A DNA stretch of 64,000 nucleotides, taken from Planoprotostelium fungivorum (taxonomy: Eukaryota; Evosea; Variosea; Cavosteliida; Cavosteliaceae). The position numbers and the translations under genes were made by a program. Shown one piece after another: positions 31,667 through 44,596 of this stretch. The stretch lies in NCBI GenBank assembly GCA_003024175.1, contig MDYQ01000078.1:62001-126000 (forward strand), given 5' to 3'. Numbering within the stretch: the first letter of the stretch is position 1; each line of letters begins with the position of its first letter. The notes under the pieces were generated by a model that saw only the letters and a program-made list of their open reading frames with translations, was not told the DNA's origin and did not search any database.

Positions 31667-34600
31667 TCAATCGCATCTGAGGGGAGATGCAGAATAGACC
31701 CATTCCATGTGTTCGTCACGAACATTGGAGGTCGACATCGTTTTCACCTGATGAATCAACGCAGTGAAGAGATGAAGACAAGTGGGCGTATAGATATGAC
31801 AAGAGTTTTCGTGTATTTCAGACATCGACAACGAAAGAACAGCGATTACATCTATTGAAAGGGAAAACCTCCATGAAGGGAGCTGACGAAAGGAAACAGT
31901 CCCTGGACCAACCGATTGGCCATCTGCCATCATCATCATCAACATCATCCGTTCTTCTACTCACCGTCGGTCCATAATACTGGCTGGATGGATCAGGTGA
32001 TCCGATGATGACAATGTGCGTTCCTCTGTACTGATCGAAGCGGGTGATGTCTAAAGTGCCCTCCTCCGTGTAGACGTTGATGTGATTGACGTCAGGCAAG
32101 TGTTCCCGCTCGAACCTGAGACGAAACGTGAGAAATGAAGAGAAGAGGAGCGTTGTAGATGGACCCACTCTTGCTTGGGTCGTATGTCGATGGCAGTGAC
32201 GAGTTTCGAGTTTTCTTTGAGATCTCCCAGTGACATTCTGGGGGCTAATTCGGTCTTGAGGACCTGTAGGGGTGAGACAAACAATAAAATAGAATAAATT
32301 TGTGACGAAATACGATTGTGGTAGGAGGTAACAAGTAAGCTACATTTACAATCAAGAGAAAACAAATAGAACTGTCATTCAAATGGAACATAAAAGCATC
32401 ACCTCAATCGTCAGATTAAGATCTCTGACATTGTAGTCACCGTTTCCTCTCTCCAAATAATATTTCACTTCAGCCAAACTGGGTGGCGTGCAGTTGAACA
32501 TGGACACGGAGTCCTCGATCGCCTTCTGGATGTTGATCGCGGGCAAGTTGGAGAATAAGAAGATGCAATTGTTGAAATCGACCGACAGAATATCTTTCCT
32601 GAGCTGCTTCATGATGGCGACGGCCATGAAGTGGATGAGAGAGAAGGGAGAGACGAGAAGGATGTCCCAACAGTTGAAGATCTTGTCCAAATGAAGGAAA
32701 TCTGAGAGTATGATGATGGTGATGATGGTGATGATGTTGGTGATGATGTTGGTGATGATGTTGGTGATGATGTTGGTGATGGTGATGGTGGTGGTGATGA
32801 TGGTGACGGTGATGCGATGATGATCGAGATGGTGATGATGGTGATGATGGTGATGATGTGATGATGATCGTGAGCAGAAGAGAATCGAAGAGAGACACAC
32901 GTGAGAAGAGAGTGAGATACCAGCTGACCGCATACAGATCCGGGTAGAACCCGATATGATTGAGATGATAAGCCAATTCAGGATCGTGATAGGCAGTCAG
33001 TTGACTGAAGATCAACAATGTCTCCTATTCCATCGTCAGTCGAGTCGACACCGATTCTCCTCACCTGCAGGTGAGACATGTTGTCCTGAGTGAAGAAGCC
33101 TCTCAGATACTTGTGTACGAACAGGTCCATGGAACAGAAGGCCTTGGCCCAATCGTCCATGTGAAGTAACAAGAAGGGCGCCAAGACTGAATCTAAACCC
33201 TGCCAGTAGACTAACTCTCCGTCGTATTTAGCCACCCAACACTTCAAGATGGTCTTCAGACCTATTTCATCCTTTTTAATTACGAAATCTCGATCGAGAT
33301 AAAATAACACCTTCTCTCGCTTTAGGTGATGCCATCCTCTTGTTGTACTGATGACACCTCGGTATGTCTAAATCGATCTGTTTATCTGACAACATCAGTC
33401 ACCTCCTCAAGTTGTAACGTCTCAAGCTCACCGGCAGGTCCTTCAGAGATGTAATCGTAAGAGTTGAAGATGGATTTTGTGTCCACGGGTACACCCAGAA
33501 TGGCGGCCCAGACGTGACCGCGGACGATGGGAGGGATGTCGATCTTGGCTTCTTTGGTGATCTCTTGCTGTGTGACGGGATAATCTGAGAGGAGTTCCTT
33601 GAAGACGGATGATCTGTATCTGTTTGGATGTCAGTGACGAGATGATCGCTGATCGCTGATCGTTGATGCATGATCGTTGATGGATGATTCATGATCGATG
33701 ATCGATGATCGTTGATGGATGATTCATGATCGATGAAAGATGATCGAGGATGTGACTCACCTCTGATAGTGGATACTCTTCTCACGATAGATGACCGAAT
33801 AATTTCTCATGAAATCGAACGAAGGATCGTAATTCTGGATGTGATGTCTCGGCTCTTTCGACGATACCTATCCCATCAGTCCCAAATGTTTTCCAGGAAA
33901 TTTCTCACCTTCGTCGACGTCTCAAATATGGAAGGATGGATAGAGACCATGTCTTTCATGAACATGAATTTTGGATCTAATGGTAAGACCTTCTGCTGAG
34001 CTGGACGCACCACCGTCGTCGGTATACGATCGATAGAGCAACCGAACGTCTACAACGAGTCAATCTCAACGCGACGAGAAGAGACACCTGAGCTTTGTTC
34101 GTGAAGAGGAGTAATCGACTGATTCGCTTGTCTAGGTTTCCGTAACCGATGGACTTCCAACCTTTGTAGAGCTCCTCTAATTCGTCTACGGACTGCAGGT
34201 CATCAGCATGTGCATGACGATGGTGATCGATGACGAGATGCGATCACGGATCGGGTGACGATCACACGATCGTGATCGCACATGATGGTTGATCGATCAC
34301 GATCGCGGAGTGATCGATCATCGAATCATCTGCATCATCACAAACAAAAGACGCCTCCTCACCTCCGCCTCCACGTTCACCTCTCTGTGGTTCCTCTTTC
34401 CTTTCATTCCCGACTCTTCGATGATCTGTCCGTCTGGATAGTGAAACGTTGAGCATTCGCTCGAATGCTGAACCAACTGATCGAGAGTCGCGTACAACTT
34501 GTCACGATTGCTGATGAAGCAGAAGCCAGTGTGGCCGGGCTCGTTCACGTATGTGAGATTGTGGTGGGTCACCTGAGGGGTGAGTATGATATACAACGAT

Positions 34601-36418
34601 GTAGATCACCTTGTCGGAATTTTTGTCGTAGACGGACAGTACGTATCCCAGGTGTCGTCCGGCACTCTATCGAAACGTGAGTCTCTCCCAAGAATAAAAG
34701 ACAATAAAAGATCGAATGATATCATCTAAAATAAACCGAATATAAGAGAATAAAAATGTGATTCAATAGATGGATATTCACTTCACGTCTCCTGACCAAT
34801 AGAGTGTCTCGGCTGTGTTTCCTCAAGAAGGCTTCAGACTCTTTCAGTGTCATGTGTTCGAAGAACCAATCGTCAAACAGATCTTGCTTCTCTCCATCTT
34901 CCAGCATGTCATCCAAATCTCTGTCTATCTGTTCCAGTAGCTGTCTCGGTTCATTCACTGAATGAAAAGCGGACGTTCACCTTGTCTGAACTTTCGGTGA
35001 AAATTTCCATGTCCATGAGGTCGTCGTCCAGTGCATTCATCTCTTCGATCATCTTCTCCACATCTACAACGAGATATGAATATTTAACAATTTATATATA
35101 TAAGTTTCTATTTTAAATCGATCATGATATTTCAGTACAAATGTTTCGATCGTCACAAACATCAATTTTCATCTATTTATAGTTTCTATATCGTATCTAT
35201 TATCGTAGAATCAAAAAGATTGATTTTTTCCATTTTCTTCTCATGAAGTGATCGTCAGCTCACCTAAATGAAGGATTTTGAATGCCGGCTTGATCGCCCA
35301 CAACTTGTTCGGTCTCACTTTTTCCCGCCAATTTTGTACCTCAGGATGATCCCACAACTCACTGCAATCCGGTCGCTCACCCGGCGACCATTGTAGACAG
35401 TGAAAGACGATCTCTCTGTAGCCTCCCGTCGTATTTCCTCGAATTTTCTCGATCTTATCTGCCAGCCAAGCGTTGTAGATGGGGTCGACGTCGTGATCAT
35501 CGAAGGACAGTAGATCGTCGCCGGCGGATTCTTTCGCGACAGGCTTGAGAGCGTCGTAGAAGGGGCAGTCTTCCATTTCTAAGGGTAGGCCTCCGCTCAA
35601 CTGGAGGAGGAGGATGCCGAAGCTGTGGGGAGGTGAGGAGAAGGGAGAGAAATGGTGGATCTCACCCCCAGACGTCTGATTTGAAGTTGTGATTCACGTC
35701 GCCTTTTCGTCTCATGATGATCTCGGGCGCCACATTGGATAGTTGACTGATGATGTAAGGTGACGATGAGAGAATTTTGATAAACCATTGGAAGAGAGAG
35801 TAAAGGAGATGAAAATCACCCGAGGACAAAAGATGCATCGTCAGAATGATTGGTCAGATGGTCGACGGCAAAGTCGAGTGATAATTTGATATCCTATTGT
35901 CATCAGTACGATGAATTACATGCATCACACTCACTCCACTGTCTGATACTAATACATTATCCAGTGATAGACACCGATGTGTGATTGCACATTCGTTATT
36001 CGTGTGAAGGTACAATAGTGCAGATAGAATCTGTGCTGCCCATTTGAATAATTCAGACTCGTTCTTCCCTCTGTGATTGCATGTCAATCGGCTGCCAACC
36101 GGATGCACGAAAGAGAAAGAGATCATCACCCTGAATGAAACGAATTGGTGCCTGCAGATTTGATCTTCTCTCGCAATGTCTGAGGGAAATGTTCTCCAAC
36201 CAATGTCAATTTATCTGCTCGAATCAGCTGCGTGTTCAGTCTTGACCTCTCCTACTCTGTTTTCCCGGCACCACATCGTATATGCGAACAAGATTGGGAT
36301 GATGTAGAGATCTCAATCGTTTGAACCGATCCGATATTCCTATCCGTAGAGGGCTACGAGCGAGATAGAACGTCTTAAAACCTAAGAGTCTACCTTCTTT
36401 CTTTTCTACGGACGTCAT
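31667..36418 (-). CDS. TBCK: TBCK-like protein (pseudokinase, TBC, rhodanese) with an inserted SH2 domain
   Basis: TBCK is part of the FERRY complex and influences mTOR and Rab5. Domain order from the 5' end: kinase-like domain ([15 protein letters not shown]; catalytic loop [13 protein letters not shown] lacking the HRD aspartate; [36 protein letters not shown]). Then an SH2 domain ([69 protein letters not shown]; about 34340-34960). Then a TBC domain ([12 protein letters not shown] arginine finger, [20 protein letters not shown] glutamine finger, [40 protein letters not shown]) and a rhodanese-like end ([23 protein letters not shown]). The end is [12 protein letters not shown]. The ATG at 36418 is the first reasonable one, but open frame extends upstream to 36526. 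More than 20 introns; some carry long GATGGT or GATC repeats. Confidence 0.93.
32705..32860. repeat. GATGATGGT/GATGATGTTG microsatellite in TBCK intron
   Basis: About 150 bases of repeating GTGATGATG units, including five consecutive GTTGGTGATGAT-type units. Lies in an intron between TBC-domain exons, which makes that intron much longer than the usual 45 nt. Confidence 0.9.
33640..33755. repeat. GATCGATGATCGTTGATG-rich repeat in TBCK intron
   Basis: Degenerate tandem words GATCGCT, GATCGTTGATG and GATTCATGATCGATG repeated over about 115 bases. Confidence 0.85.
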
Positions 36419-36507
36419 TGCATCATCTGACACGATGCGATCCCCAAAGATGATTGGCACAAATGATTGGTCCTCGCTATCTTTACCACACAGCTGAAGA
36501 TGCAACA

Positions 36508-37877
36508 ATGACGAGCACAGAGACAAGTCCTCCTCCTTGGAATTCTGTAAGACGTTACCATTCGATCGATTAAAGCTTCAGCTCAAACATCGACAGAGCG
36601 ATCAGGATACCATCTTGAAACTGAAGAGAGAACTTTCAAGAGTGAAGCAAAATTTAGACGACAAGAATGGAGAGATCCATCGCTTAGAATATGAATTGGA
36701 AAGGAGGCAAGACAGTTACATCCGCAGGGAGGGTGATTACAGGGATAGAATCCACGTTTTAGAGAACAAACTGAACAAGGTGATCGAAACGTTGTCGAAT
36801 GATTCTGACGTGAGATCAGGAGAGATCGGTCGCAGATGGAATGGTTCACATCAGAGACATGCAGCGACAAGTGCTGTCGGGCATCAACACACTGAAGCAA
36901 TCCAAGAAAGACATGGAGAGAGGTGAACGTAACGTCGCAATGCACGTTCTTCGAAGTGACACATGTTCAAGATTTTGACGATCTCGTCATCGAGAAGAGG
37001 CAAGAGTTGCGGAAAGCACAAGATGCTAACCAACTTCGAGTGAGCTCTCATCTGCATCACCCGCGCCATCTCATCTTCTGAAAGGAAGAGGAAGTCGCAG
37101 AATGGACCAAGACTCTCAATGACCTCTTGAAAGAAGTAGAAAACCTCAAACAGACTGCGAAGAAATTAGACCAAGAAAATTCAGAGGTAGTGTTGACATC
37201 GATCATCGTCGTTTGATGGACGTCAACAGCTGCGGCGTCAGAATCGTCTTCTGTCTAGACAGTGCAAGTTTGAGATGGAAGTTCCTCTTCTCTTTGTCGA
37301 GGCCAAAAAGAAGATCAAAGAGCTCACTTCTCTATTGATGAAAACGGAAGGCGCTCTCCAATCCCAAGAGGCACAGACTCAGCACATGAAAGACAAGATC
37401 AACCACCTCATCATCGGCAACTACAACTACAACGACCTCTCTAGCGACAAAGAGAGGATGTATCAAGAAGAGATCGCGAAGCTCAAGATGACGCTGGAGA
37501 TCCATCAGAGAGACGATGACCTCCAGCTGTCGAAATACGAGAACCTGGTAGTCGCCGCTGACCTCACAGGAGGCCCAAAGACATCGACCGAGGAAGATGA
37601 TGAGCCAGACATCCCCGTCGATGATGCAGATCAGTCGGAAGACGATGAGAAAGAGCACGTGTTACGATACCGCCAGCAACAGAGAGAAGTAGCTTCAGCC
37701 CCTCGATCTACAACGAGACCGTTTCTCTTCACGAATTCCCGCCAGGAGAGAGAAGAGGACAAGGCGAGAATGGGGCTGAGATCTTTTGGACAACTGACGT
37801 CGGTGTATACACCTACATCAGACCGAAGAACTCCTTTAGATGATTCGAGTGAGTGGGAGGAGATGGATGATAGCTGA
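36508..37877 (+). CDS. Coiled-coil protein of unknown function
   Basis: Not recognised. The ATG at 36508 (MTSTETSPPPWNS) is followed by a 35-nt intron, then LKHRQSDQDTILKLKRELSR and almost continuous coiled coil: NLDDKNGEIHRLEYELERRQ, SVADGMVHIRDMQRQVLSGI, LVIEKRQELRKAQDANQLRE, AKKKIKELTSLLMKTEGALQ. The last third is acidic and Ser/Thr/Arg-rich (EEDDEPDIPVDDADQSEDDE, RSTTRPFLFTNSRQEREED) and ends LDDSSEWEEMDDS. Introns of 44-49 nt close in frame. Layout suggests a cilium, centrosome or trafficking coiled-coil protein, but no family could be assigned. It shares a promoter of under 100 bases with TBCK. Confidence 0.7.
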
Positions 37878-38160
37878 TGACGATGAACAGAGAGTCCGGC
37901 CAGCATCATGGATGACCTTCTTCAAGAAGAGATCAATTTGTAGTGGAGACATGTTCTTCTGGAAGGTTATCGCGTCTACTTTGTGTGATGATGTACTATA
38001 CGTGTGGGTCGTTCGAATAAACGCACCCTTATTTCCGCCCTAGCCATTTTCACTGTCGTGAGAATACATCGAACATCATCATCATCTCTATGCACAACAA
38101 TCACTTACCTTCTATATCATCTACCATCTATAATATCCTCCTCTATACTTTCTCCAACAT

Positions 38161-41100
38161 TTATTTCTTTGATTTCTTTTCCGCCGTCTTTCTCAGCTTG
38201 TCATACTTTTCTTGCAGCTTCGCCCTCGTGTCGATCTCCAGCTTTGTCTTCTTCTGCAACTCCTCCATCTTTGGATTGTATTCGTCCTTCCACAGCGACA
38301 GCTCCCTCCTCGCCTTTCTCTCTTGGTTCAATTGCTTCGTCAGCTCGTTCGTGTCGTGCATGACCTTCTTGTACTCTGACGATCCTCCCTTCTTATCCTA
38401 ATCTACAGTCAATCTACTACGTTCTCCATTCACTATAGTGTTATTCTTATTCTACTATTGTCATTCTTACTGATTTATCTTATTCTAGTTGAAGGTTCGA
38501 ATGAAATGAAATGAATCCTTCACCTTTCCGTTGTCTGAGCCCTTGTCATTCATCTGAATCATCTGCATCTTCAGCGTCACCAACTGCTCTTTCAGCTGCG
38601 TCAGCTCCTTCCTCTGTTGCGTTCTGATCAACACGTCCCCTGCTCTCATCAACCTCCACACCCCACATCTTCCCCTCACCTTCCTTGTGCTCGTTCAAGA
38701 TCAACATCTTATTGTGAGAAGCTTTGATCTCTTCCTCAAATTTCTTCTTCCATTCGTTGAGCGAGTCTAACTTCTCTTGCTCTTCTTCTGCTTCAACTTG
38801 AGCTTCTTTGATGGCCTCCTGGGAGGCTGCCGCCCACGTTTCGGCGTCTTCGTCTTTCGCCAGTTGGGCGGCGTTGAGAGAGGCGAACGATTGACGGATC
38901 AATTGTCTCGATGAGCGTTCGTTGGCGGATTTTCCGATGGCTGGTGTGGAATCAACGATGTGATGATGATGGATGATGTAATGTGATGATGGATGATGTC
39001 ATGTGATGATGGATGATGTCATGATGGATGATGTAATGTGATGTGATGATGTGATAATGATGGATGATGTGATCTGGTGCGATGTGATGCGATGACATAT
39101 CTCCGTGAAATTTCGAGCACTTACGTAACGAACCAGGCGATCTCTCTCCCTCCGGGCTGACCGAGAAAGAAGGTGAGCTCGTCGACAACCTCCTGAACTG
39201 CTTCGGATCATTGTTCGGGTAAATGACTTCGTTCAACGCTTTGATCCAAGAGTCTTTCTCCGCCTGAGTCTGCGCCCCCAGTGTCAATTTGACACCCGAG
39301 GCCGACACGAGCTGCCAGCCGTACTTGATATCTGATGAGGTCACGTGACGTCACGTGACTTCAGACTCACATGTGGCGTCGTTCCACGATTGGATGGTAG
39401 CTTCACTCATGAACATCTTGCCCTTGAAAGACATGTGGGCCGGACGGTTCTTGCTGGACATGCTGTGTCTCTTACTGAATCTAAATTTGGATGAGATTTC
39501 GAGCATCTACAACGAGCCGATTTCACCTCGAGGCCTTGGCGAAGACGAGGAGGTCGGAAAATAGGAAGAATGTGAAACTCCGAGCTTTCGTCGATTTTCC
39601 ATCGAGCATGGCGATGAGTTCACCTTCCTTGATGAACATTCTCTCTTCAGAGTCGGTCAACTCGGACATGCCTAAGAGGTTCGCAACCTGTCACGAGCGT
39701 CATCATGAGAAAGTCTCATCGTCGATCGTGATGACAGTAATGGTGATCGTCATCGAGAGATGATGTGATGAGCGATCGTGATGTTGGTGATCATCTTGAT
39801 GTGATCACCTGATGAATCTTCGCAAAACTCTCTTCGTATCGTTTGCTCTCGTTGACCATACTGGTCAGCTGCTCCATCTGTTGGTGCGCGAGGACTGTTG
39901 CATTCGAATAAGAACTTCATCTTACACTTTCGTCTCACCCAACTGCTCGTAATCGACGTGATAGTCTTTCGTATAGCGGAGTAATTCTTTGAGTAAGAGG
40001 GGATACCTACAGATTCGCTGCACTGGCTTGACTAAGAAATCTTGTAGGCCCAGGCCATTCAAATCTGTGTCTTTTGACATATCCTGATATCGTCAATCTT
40101 CTTCTCGTTTCATTCTGTCCGTGAGGAGTTTCGATGCATGTTTTATTTCATTTTATTCTGTGGGACACGGACGTGATAGCGTTGTAGATGGATGACTCAC
40201 CTTGACCCACTTCTGGAAGGAAGAATTTTCTTTGAACAATTTGAGGTACAATGACCCAGATTGATCTTTGTTCGTACAATAAATCGAATAGATCGCCATT
40301 TGGTCCGCCTATCCTCCCGTCAGCACCGAGAAATTTCATCGAAAATTCCACACCATTTCCAGGAAAATATCACCGATCATCCAGTACTCTGAAGATGAAT
40401 TTTCGATCCTGTCTTGTAGTCTGGCCAATAATTTCGAATTTAAAACCTATTTGGGTCATAAAAAACGTGGTTCACAAGAATAAAATGAAATAAATGTTAC
40501 CTCTAATTCTCTGACATTCGAAAAGAGAGAAGAGATGGTCTGTTCGTCCACGATATTATTGTACTTCAATCCGTCGATGAACGTCTATAAAAAGTCAATC
40601 TACAACGGTGTAGATCGATACCCACATTGACGATGATGCGTAAGTGCTTGACGTAAGCTTGTTCCGTGCTGACGATCTCCTTGATGACTGATACTCTGAA
40701 ATTTTCGTTCTTCGCATCATTGTCCACTGAGCCCACGCTGGAGGTGCTGACGCTATTTTCCTTCAGACCTCTTCCATCTACAACGCGCCAAAAAACGTCG
40801 AACGCGGGTAATGGAAACGTGACTCGTTGTAGATGATCTCTCACTTGCTGATAGACCTCTCTTTTCGGTTGTCATCGTCATCATCAGAAGATTCCATCAT
40901 AATTTCGTTCTTCTTCTCTTCTTCTGTCTTGCCTTCTGGTTTCTCCTTGTCTTCTTTGCTCTCTTTGATGATGGCATCCAATACATTGGCCAGAGGATCA
41001 ATTTCTTCCTCCTTATCGGCAATTGTTTCCGGCGTCCCAATGTCTTGCGACGGCTCAATGATTCGTGCCACCGGACTCTCCACCTCCCTCGCGGGGGGTT

Positions 41101-42398
41101 CCTCGACGGGGGCTGGCGGCTCGAATTTTTGTGCCACCGGGGTCTCCGGTGGTGGGACCTTCACTTCCGGTTTTTCCTGTGAAATTTCCGCGGATTTCGT
41201 TGGAATTTGTACAGTCGGTTCAGCATGAGACGATGTGGGGGACGTGATCGAGACTGGTGTTGATTCTTTGACTTCGTGATGAGATGCAACGTCTTCCGAT
41301 GATGACGTGGACTGATGGACGTCAGATGAGATGGATGTGTGACGTCTCACTCGTTCCAACTTTTGGGTTCTCAATTCGAGGGCCTTCATGATGGAGGGTG
41401 TCTGTCGATGAGGTGAGATCGCATGATGTGTGACACATGATGTGTTGACGTGACACATGGTATGGACATCATGCGAACATGTGATGGTTCTCACCGTTTT
41501 TTGAGAGCCCTCTCCATCTTTCAAAGACCTCGATGTCGTCTTCACCAACAATCGCCCCGGTGCCGCCGCTGCGTAGATTAAATCATTTTCTTCCGATTTT
41601 AATGTTCCCCCTGGAGAGGAAGTGCTCACGTTGGTTGGCTTTGTTCTTATCGTCCACTGCCCACTTGATTCGATTCAATGCCTTCTTCTCTATGCCACCC
41701 TTTCCACGGTCAACATATATCGACATGATGCAGCGCGTGCGGTGTAAGGCCTACCTTCTTTGTTGGTGCCTCGATCTTTTCTATACCTGGTGCTTCCCCT
41801 CTCGAATGAGCCAACTCGGCTAGCTCATACAAAGTCGCCAGCACGGACATCATGTTGTTACCAGACACCTGAAGGAGTTAACGCGGAGAAGGAGGGAAAG
41901 AGGGAGCGGGTGATGTTCACCAGATCAGATGGCAAGAACACAAACTCGACTCCATAGTTGACGGCAGCGATGGCGAACCAACTGACATACTCCATCATCT
42001 TAAAGGCCGCTTGTGTTTTGGTTGGTTCTTTGGCGATGCAACCTGAAAGACATTAGACAGTTCCACATTTTGATGCGGCATCGTCGCATGAACGCGAACA
42101 GAATCTGAACGAAAAGGAGGGGGAACGAAAGAGATGGACACACACCCGGTCTGATCTTGTTCATGAGCCGACACAAGATCCTTCCATCTCTGAGAGAGAC
42201 GGAGAAGTCAGAATTGCTTTCAAAGAGATTCTGATCTTCTAACACCTAAGAGGATGAGCACATATATCATCCGAATGTTCCGAGGTATCATGTGTCCAGA
42301 TTCACCTGTCCCATCCATTTCTGCAATTCTACTTGCATGCACATGAACTGATGGTGAGCCGTCTGCGCCCTCTTCAACGTGAGCCCTGGATCCGACAT
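38161..42398 (-). CDS. CH-DH-PH guanine nucleotide exchange factor for Rho GTPases
   Basis: The start at 42398 gives MSDPGLTLKRAQTAHHQFMC. A calponin-homology domain follows: ELQKWMGQVLEDQNLFESNS, FSVSLRDGRILCRLMNKIRP, FKMMEYVSWFAIAAVNYGVE, DLVSGNNMMSVLATLYELAE. A long Pro/Glu/Ser/Val-rich linker follows (40860-41600; e.g. EPPAPVEEPPAREVESPVAR). The DH domain starts FRVSVIKEIVSTEQAYVKHL and includes IDGLKYNNIVDEQTISSLFS. The PH domain (about 39100-39560) ends with TLGAQTQAEKDSWIKALNEV, the conserved C-terminal Trp helix. A final coiled coil (EEEIKASHNKMLILNEHKEG, KLQEKYDKLRKTAEKKSKK) closes the protein. CH plus DH-PH links actin binding to Rho activation, as in Vav or PIX proteins. One intron (40771-40844) has inverted CATCTACAACG arms at both ends. 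Confidence 0.86.
38955..39085. repeat. GATGATG-rich repeat in CH-RhoGEF intron
   Basis: Repeats of GATGATGGATGATGTCATGT over about 130 bases just before the PH-domain exons on the minus strand. Confidence 0.85.
40771..40844 (-). repeat. Intron bounded by inverted 11-bp arms
   Basis: The 74-nt intron of the CH-RhoGEF gene has CATCTACAACG close after the donor and CGTTGTAGATG close before the acceptor (plus-strand positions 40825-40835 and 40775-40785). The acceptor choice is supported by reading frame (K-GLKENS). Confidence 0.85.
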
Positions 42399-42789
42399 TC
42401 TGAACTCTGTGGACAATCAATCGGATGCAATGATGCTTCGTTCTATGTGTACCGTCTGTGTGTGTATGATCCAGAGGTCGGAGGGTGTAGTGCCTGAACA
42501 AAGATGATGGCTTCCGTTCTTGTGTCAAATGGTGACACCGAAATTCTCCCTCCGCATGGTGGTGAATTATTCAGTTTTATTCTTTTCAAATGATATCTTC
42601 CCTCTCACCTTCTCCTCTTTCATTTATCCAACGCTGAAGTGACCGTCTTAACGTGATGATGATGATCTAGGATAGTTCTTCGCTCGAAGTCCGGAACTTG
42701 CTTTTCTGCAATATTCATTTTTCCGTTTTCCCACAGATCATGATCCATCTTTGAAAGTTTCACGCTGACGATTCATTCTACGAACCTCT
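42399..42789. other. Intergenic region between OMA1 3' end and CH-RhoGEF start
   Basis: About 390 bases, both flanking genes on the minus strand. No ORF or repeat recognised. The RhoGEF promoter should be here. Confidence 0.35.
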
Positions 42790-44486
42790 TCATACGTTAC
42801 CATATAACGGGTGCACCTCGTAGACACAATTCTTCTTCGATTTTGAAACGACAACACAAACGAATGAAACAGTAAAGACGACCTCAAATGTATAAATGTC
42901 CTATCGTCTAATAGAAAGTGAAGGGTGGGCTGTTCTTCGGTTGACAGTGACTCTAACAGACGTGAGAAGAGAAGACGAGATGATGCATGAACCTTTTCTG
43001 CCTCTGCCACGGCACGTGGCATGCTCATCTCTAACATGTGGATGCGATCTTTGTGTGGAGGATGGGTAGAAAAATATTTCGGAACCTATAGAGATAGTCA
43101 AGATCGGTTGCTGCTACTGATCGTGCCGCATGTGATGTACGATGTGTCGAATGAGTTGGATATGTGTCCTTCGAAATCGAACGATCATCGTGATGATGAT
43201 TTGATGGTGATGGAGTACGTACTTCTCCTTTTGGTCTCTCTGAAAACCTCTTCCATATTTCGGGCGCCCTCTTAAAGTCGTAACAAGCTCTCGCCATCAA
43301 TACCAACCTGCGCCTCATCAATAGACATGACACGATGATCATGCTCACCCGATGACGTCAGCTTCATGTTCTCTCTTTCTAGAGAAGGGTAACGTAAGAG
43401 CTAAGCCCGTCACCTGTCCATGTTGAATGGACGTTACGAGATGATTGAATGTCTCTTCACCGTAGGAGCTAACAGGCCGACGTGAAGAGCTGAAGCGATA
43501 AACACAGTGACGAACCAAGTGAACTTGTTGTAGCCGAGACCTGGATTTATTTCATTTATTCATAATGAATCGTTGTAGATGGACTCACCCTCGGCCGTGT
43601 GCCTGGCGACGATGTGACCGATCTCGTGGGACAGAACGGTTGCCATGCCAACTTCGTCTTTCATCAGGGGTAATATACCCGTGAACACGCAGACTTTCCC
43701 GCCTGTACACCTCTCTTCAGTTTCCCGCGCAAAAAAAGGCGGGAAAATGGGGTCGACGCACCGGGTAGAACGAAAGCGTTGGGCTCTTCTGACTTGATGA
43801 CGTTCCACTCCCAGTCGAGTTGTTGGAGTTCTGGAATGTTACTGCTGTCTATGATCTTCTTGCCGACCTTCTTGACTGCTAACACGTCCTGTTCTGTGTC
43901 ATCGGTTACATCGTGGATCATGATATGGTGGTTGGTGGTGATGGGATGATTGGAAGTGATGGGTTCGTATTCACCCTGTGGTTTGGTGGGAGGATCTTAT
44001 CTTTCTGTAAAGGATGGTGAGATCTCAATTCGATGTATCTTGATGACGATATGATGTATCACATATTGAACGAGGATCTGTTGATAAGGTTTTTCTGATA
44101 GTTTGATCTCTTGTTCTCGACTGAGGTCGATCATACGCCACCGTCCTGGACCATATCAGACACAGAGGAAATGGGCCTAATAGCACCTGTGACCTCTACT
44201 TTCTCCAGGTGATAGACGTAATAAGCACCGAAGAGAACAGCGAGGCCTCCCCCCCATTTGGCAATAGAAAACCCATTACGGCGAAGCCAAGAGTCCTCAA
44301 ACGCACCTGATACGAAGGTGTGAGTCATCATGTTCTTTGTCTTCACTGATGAATTATCATCACACCTCCAAAAGGGCGATCATCTGTGGGCTTTGATCTG
44401 TTGAAGAAACCTCGCCTGAATTGTGATTGAGAATGAGACCGATTCGTTGACTGATAGAAGCGATGGAAACGGCTACCCCAGTTCAT
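42790..44486 (-). CDS. OMA1: OMA1-like mitochondrial M48 metalloprotease
   Basis: OMA1 is the stress-activated inner-membrane protease that cleaves OPA1-type substrates. The start at 44486 gives MNWGSRFHRFYQSTNRSHSQ, rich in Arg/Ser and free of acidic residues, a good presequence. A TM helix (GGGLAVLFGAYYVYHLEKV) follows. Next are RWRMIDLSREQEIKLSEKPY and LDWEWNVIKSEEPNAFVLPG. The catalytic exon reads VCVFTGILPLMKDEVGMATV then LSHEIGHIVARHTAE, with the HExxH zinc motif intact. Further exons give LMARACYDFKRAPEIWKRFS and VPKYFSTHPPHKDRIHMLEM, the family's third-ligand and C-terminal blocks. The last exon is less sure: a splice to KNCVYEVHPLYGNV-stop at 42790 is the best fit I found. Confidence 0.9.
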
Positions 44487-44596
44487 GTCGATTCGATCGC
44501 TGTACAAGTGGTGATGTTTGTCGTCAGCTGATGTGATTAATACACCCTGCCTGTAAAAATGTGTCGGGTAATTCTACACAAGCCGCCAACACGATT

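Noticed and set aside
32470-33018. Frame with a long His/Ser repeat on the minus strand
   Set aside because: Produced by reading the GATGGT microsatellite in a TBCK intron; flanking exons are in another frame.
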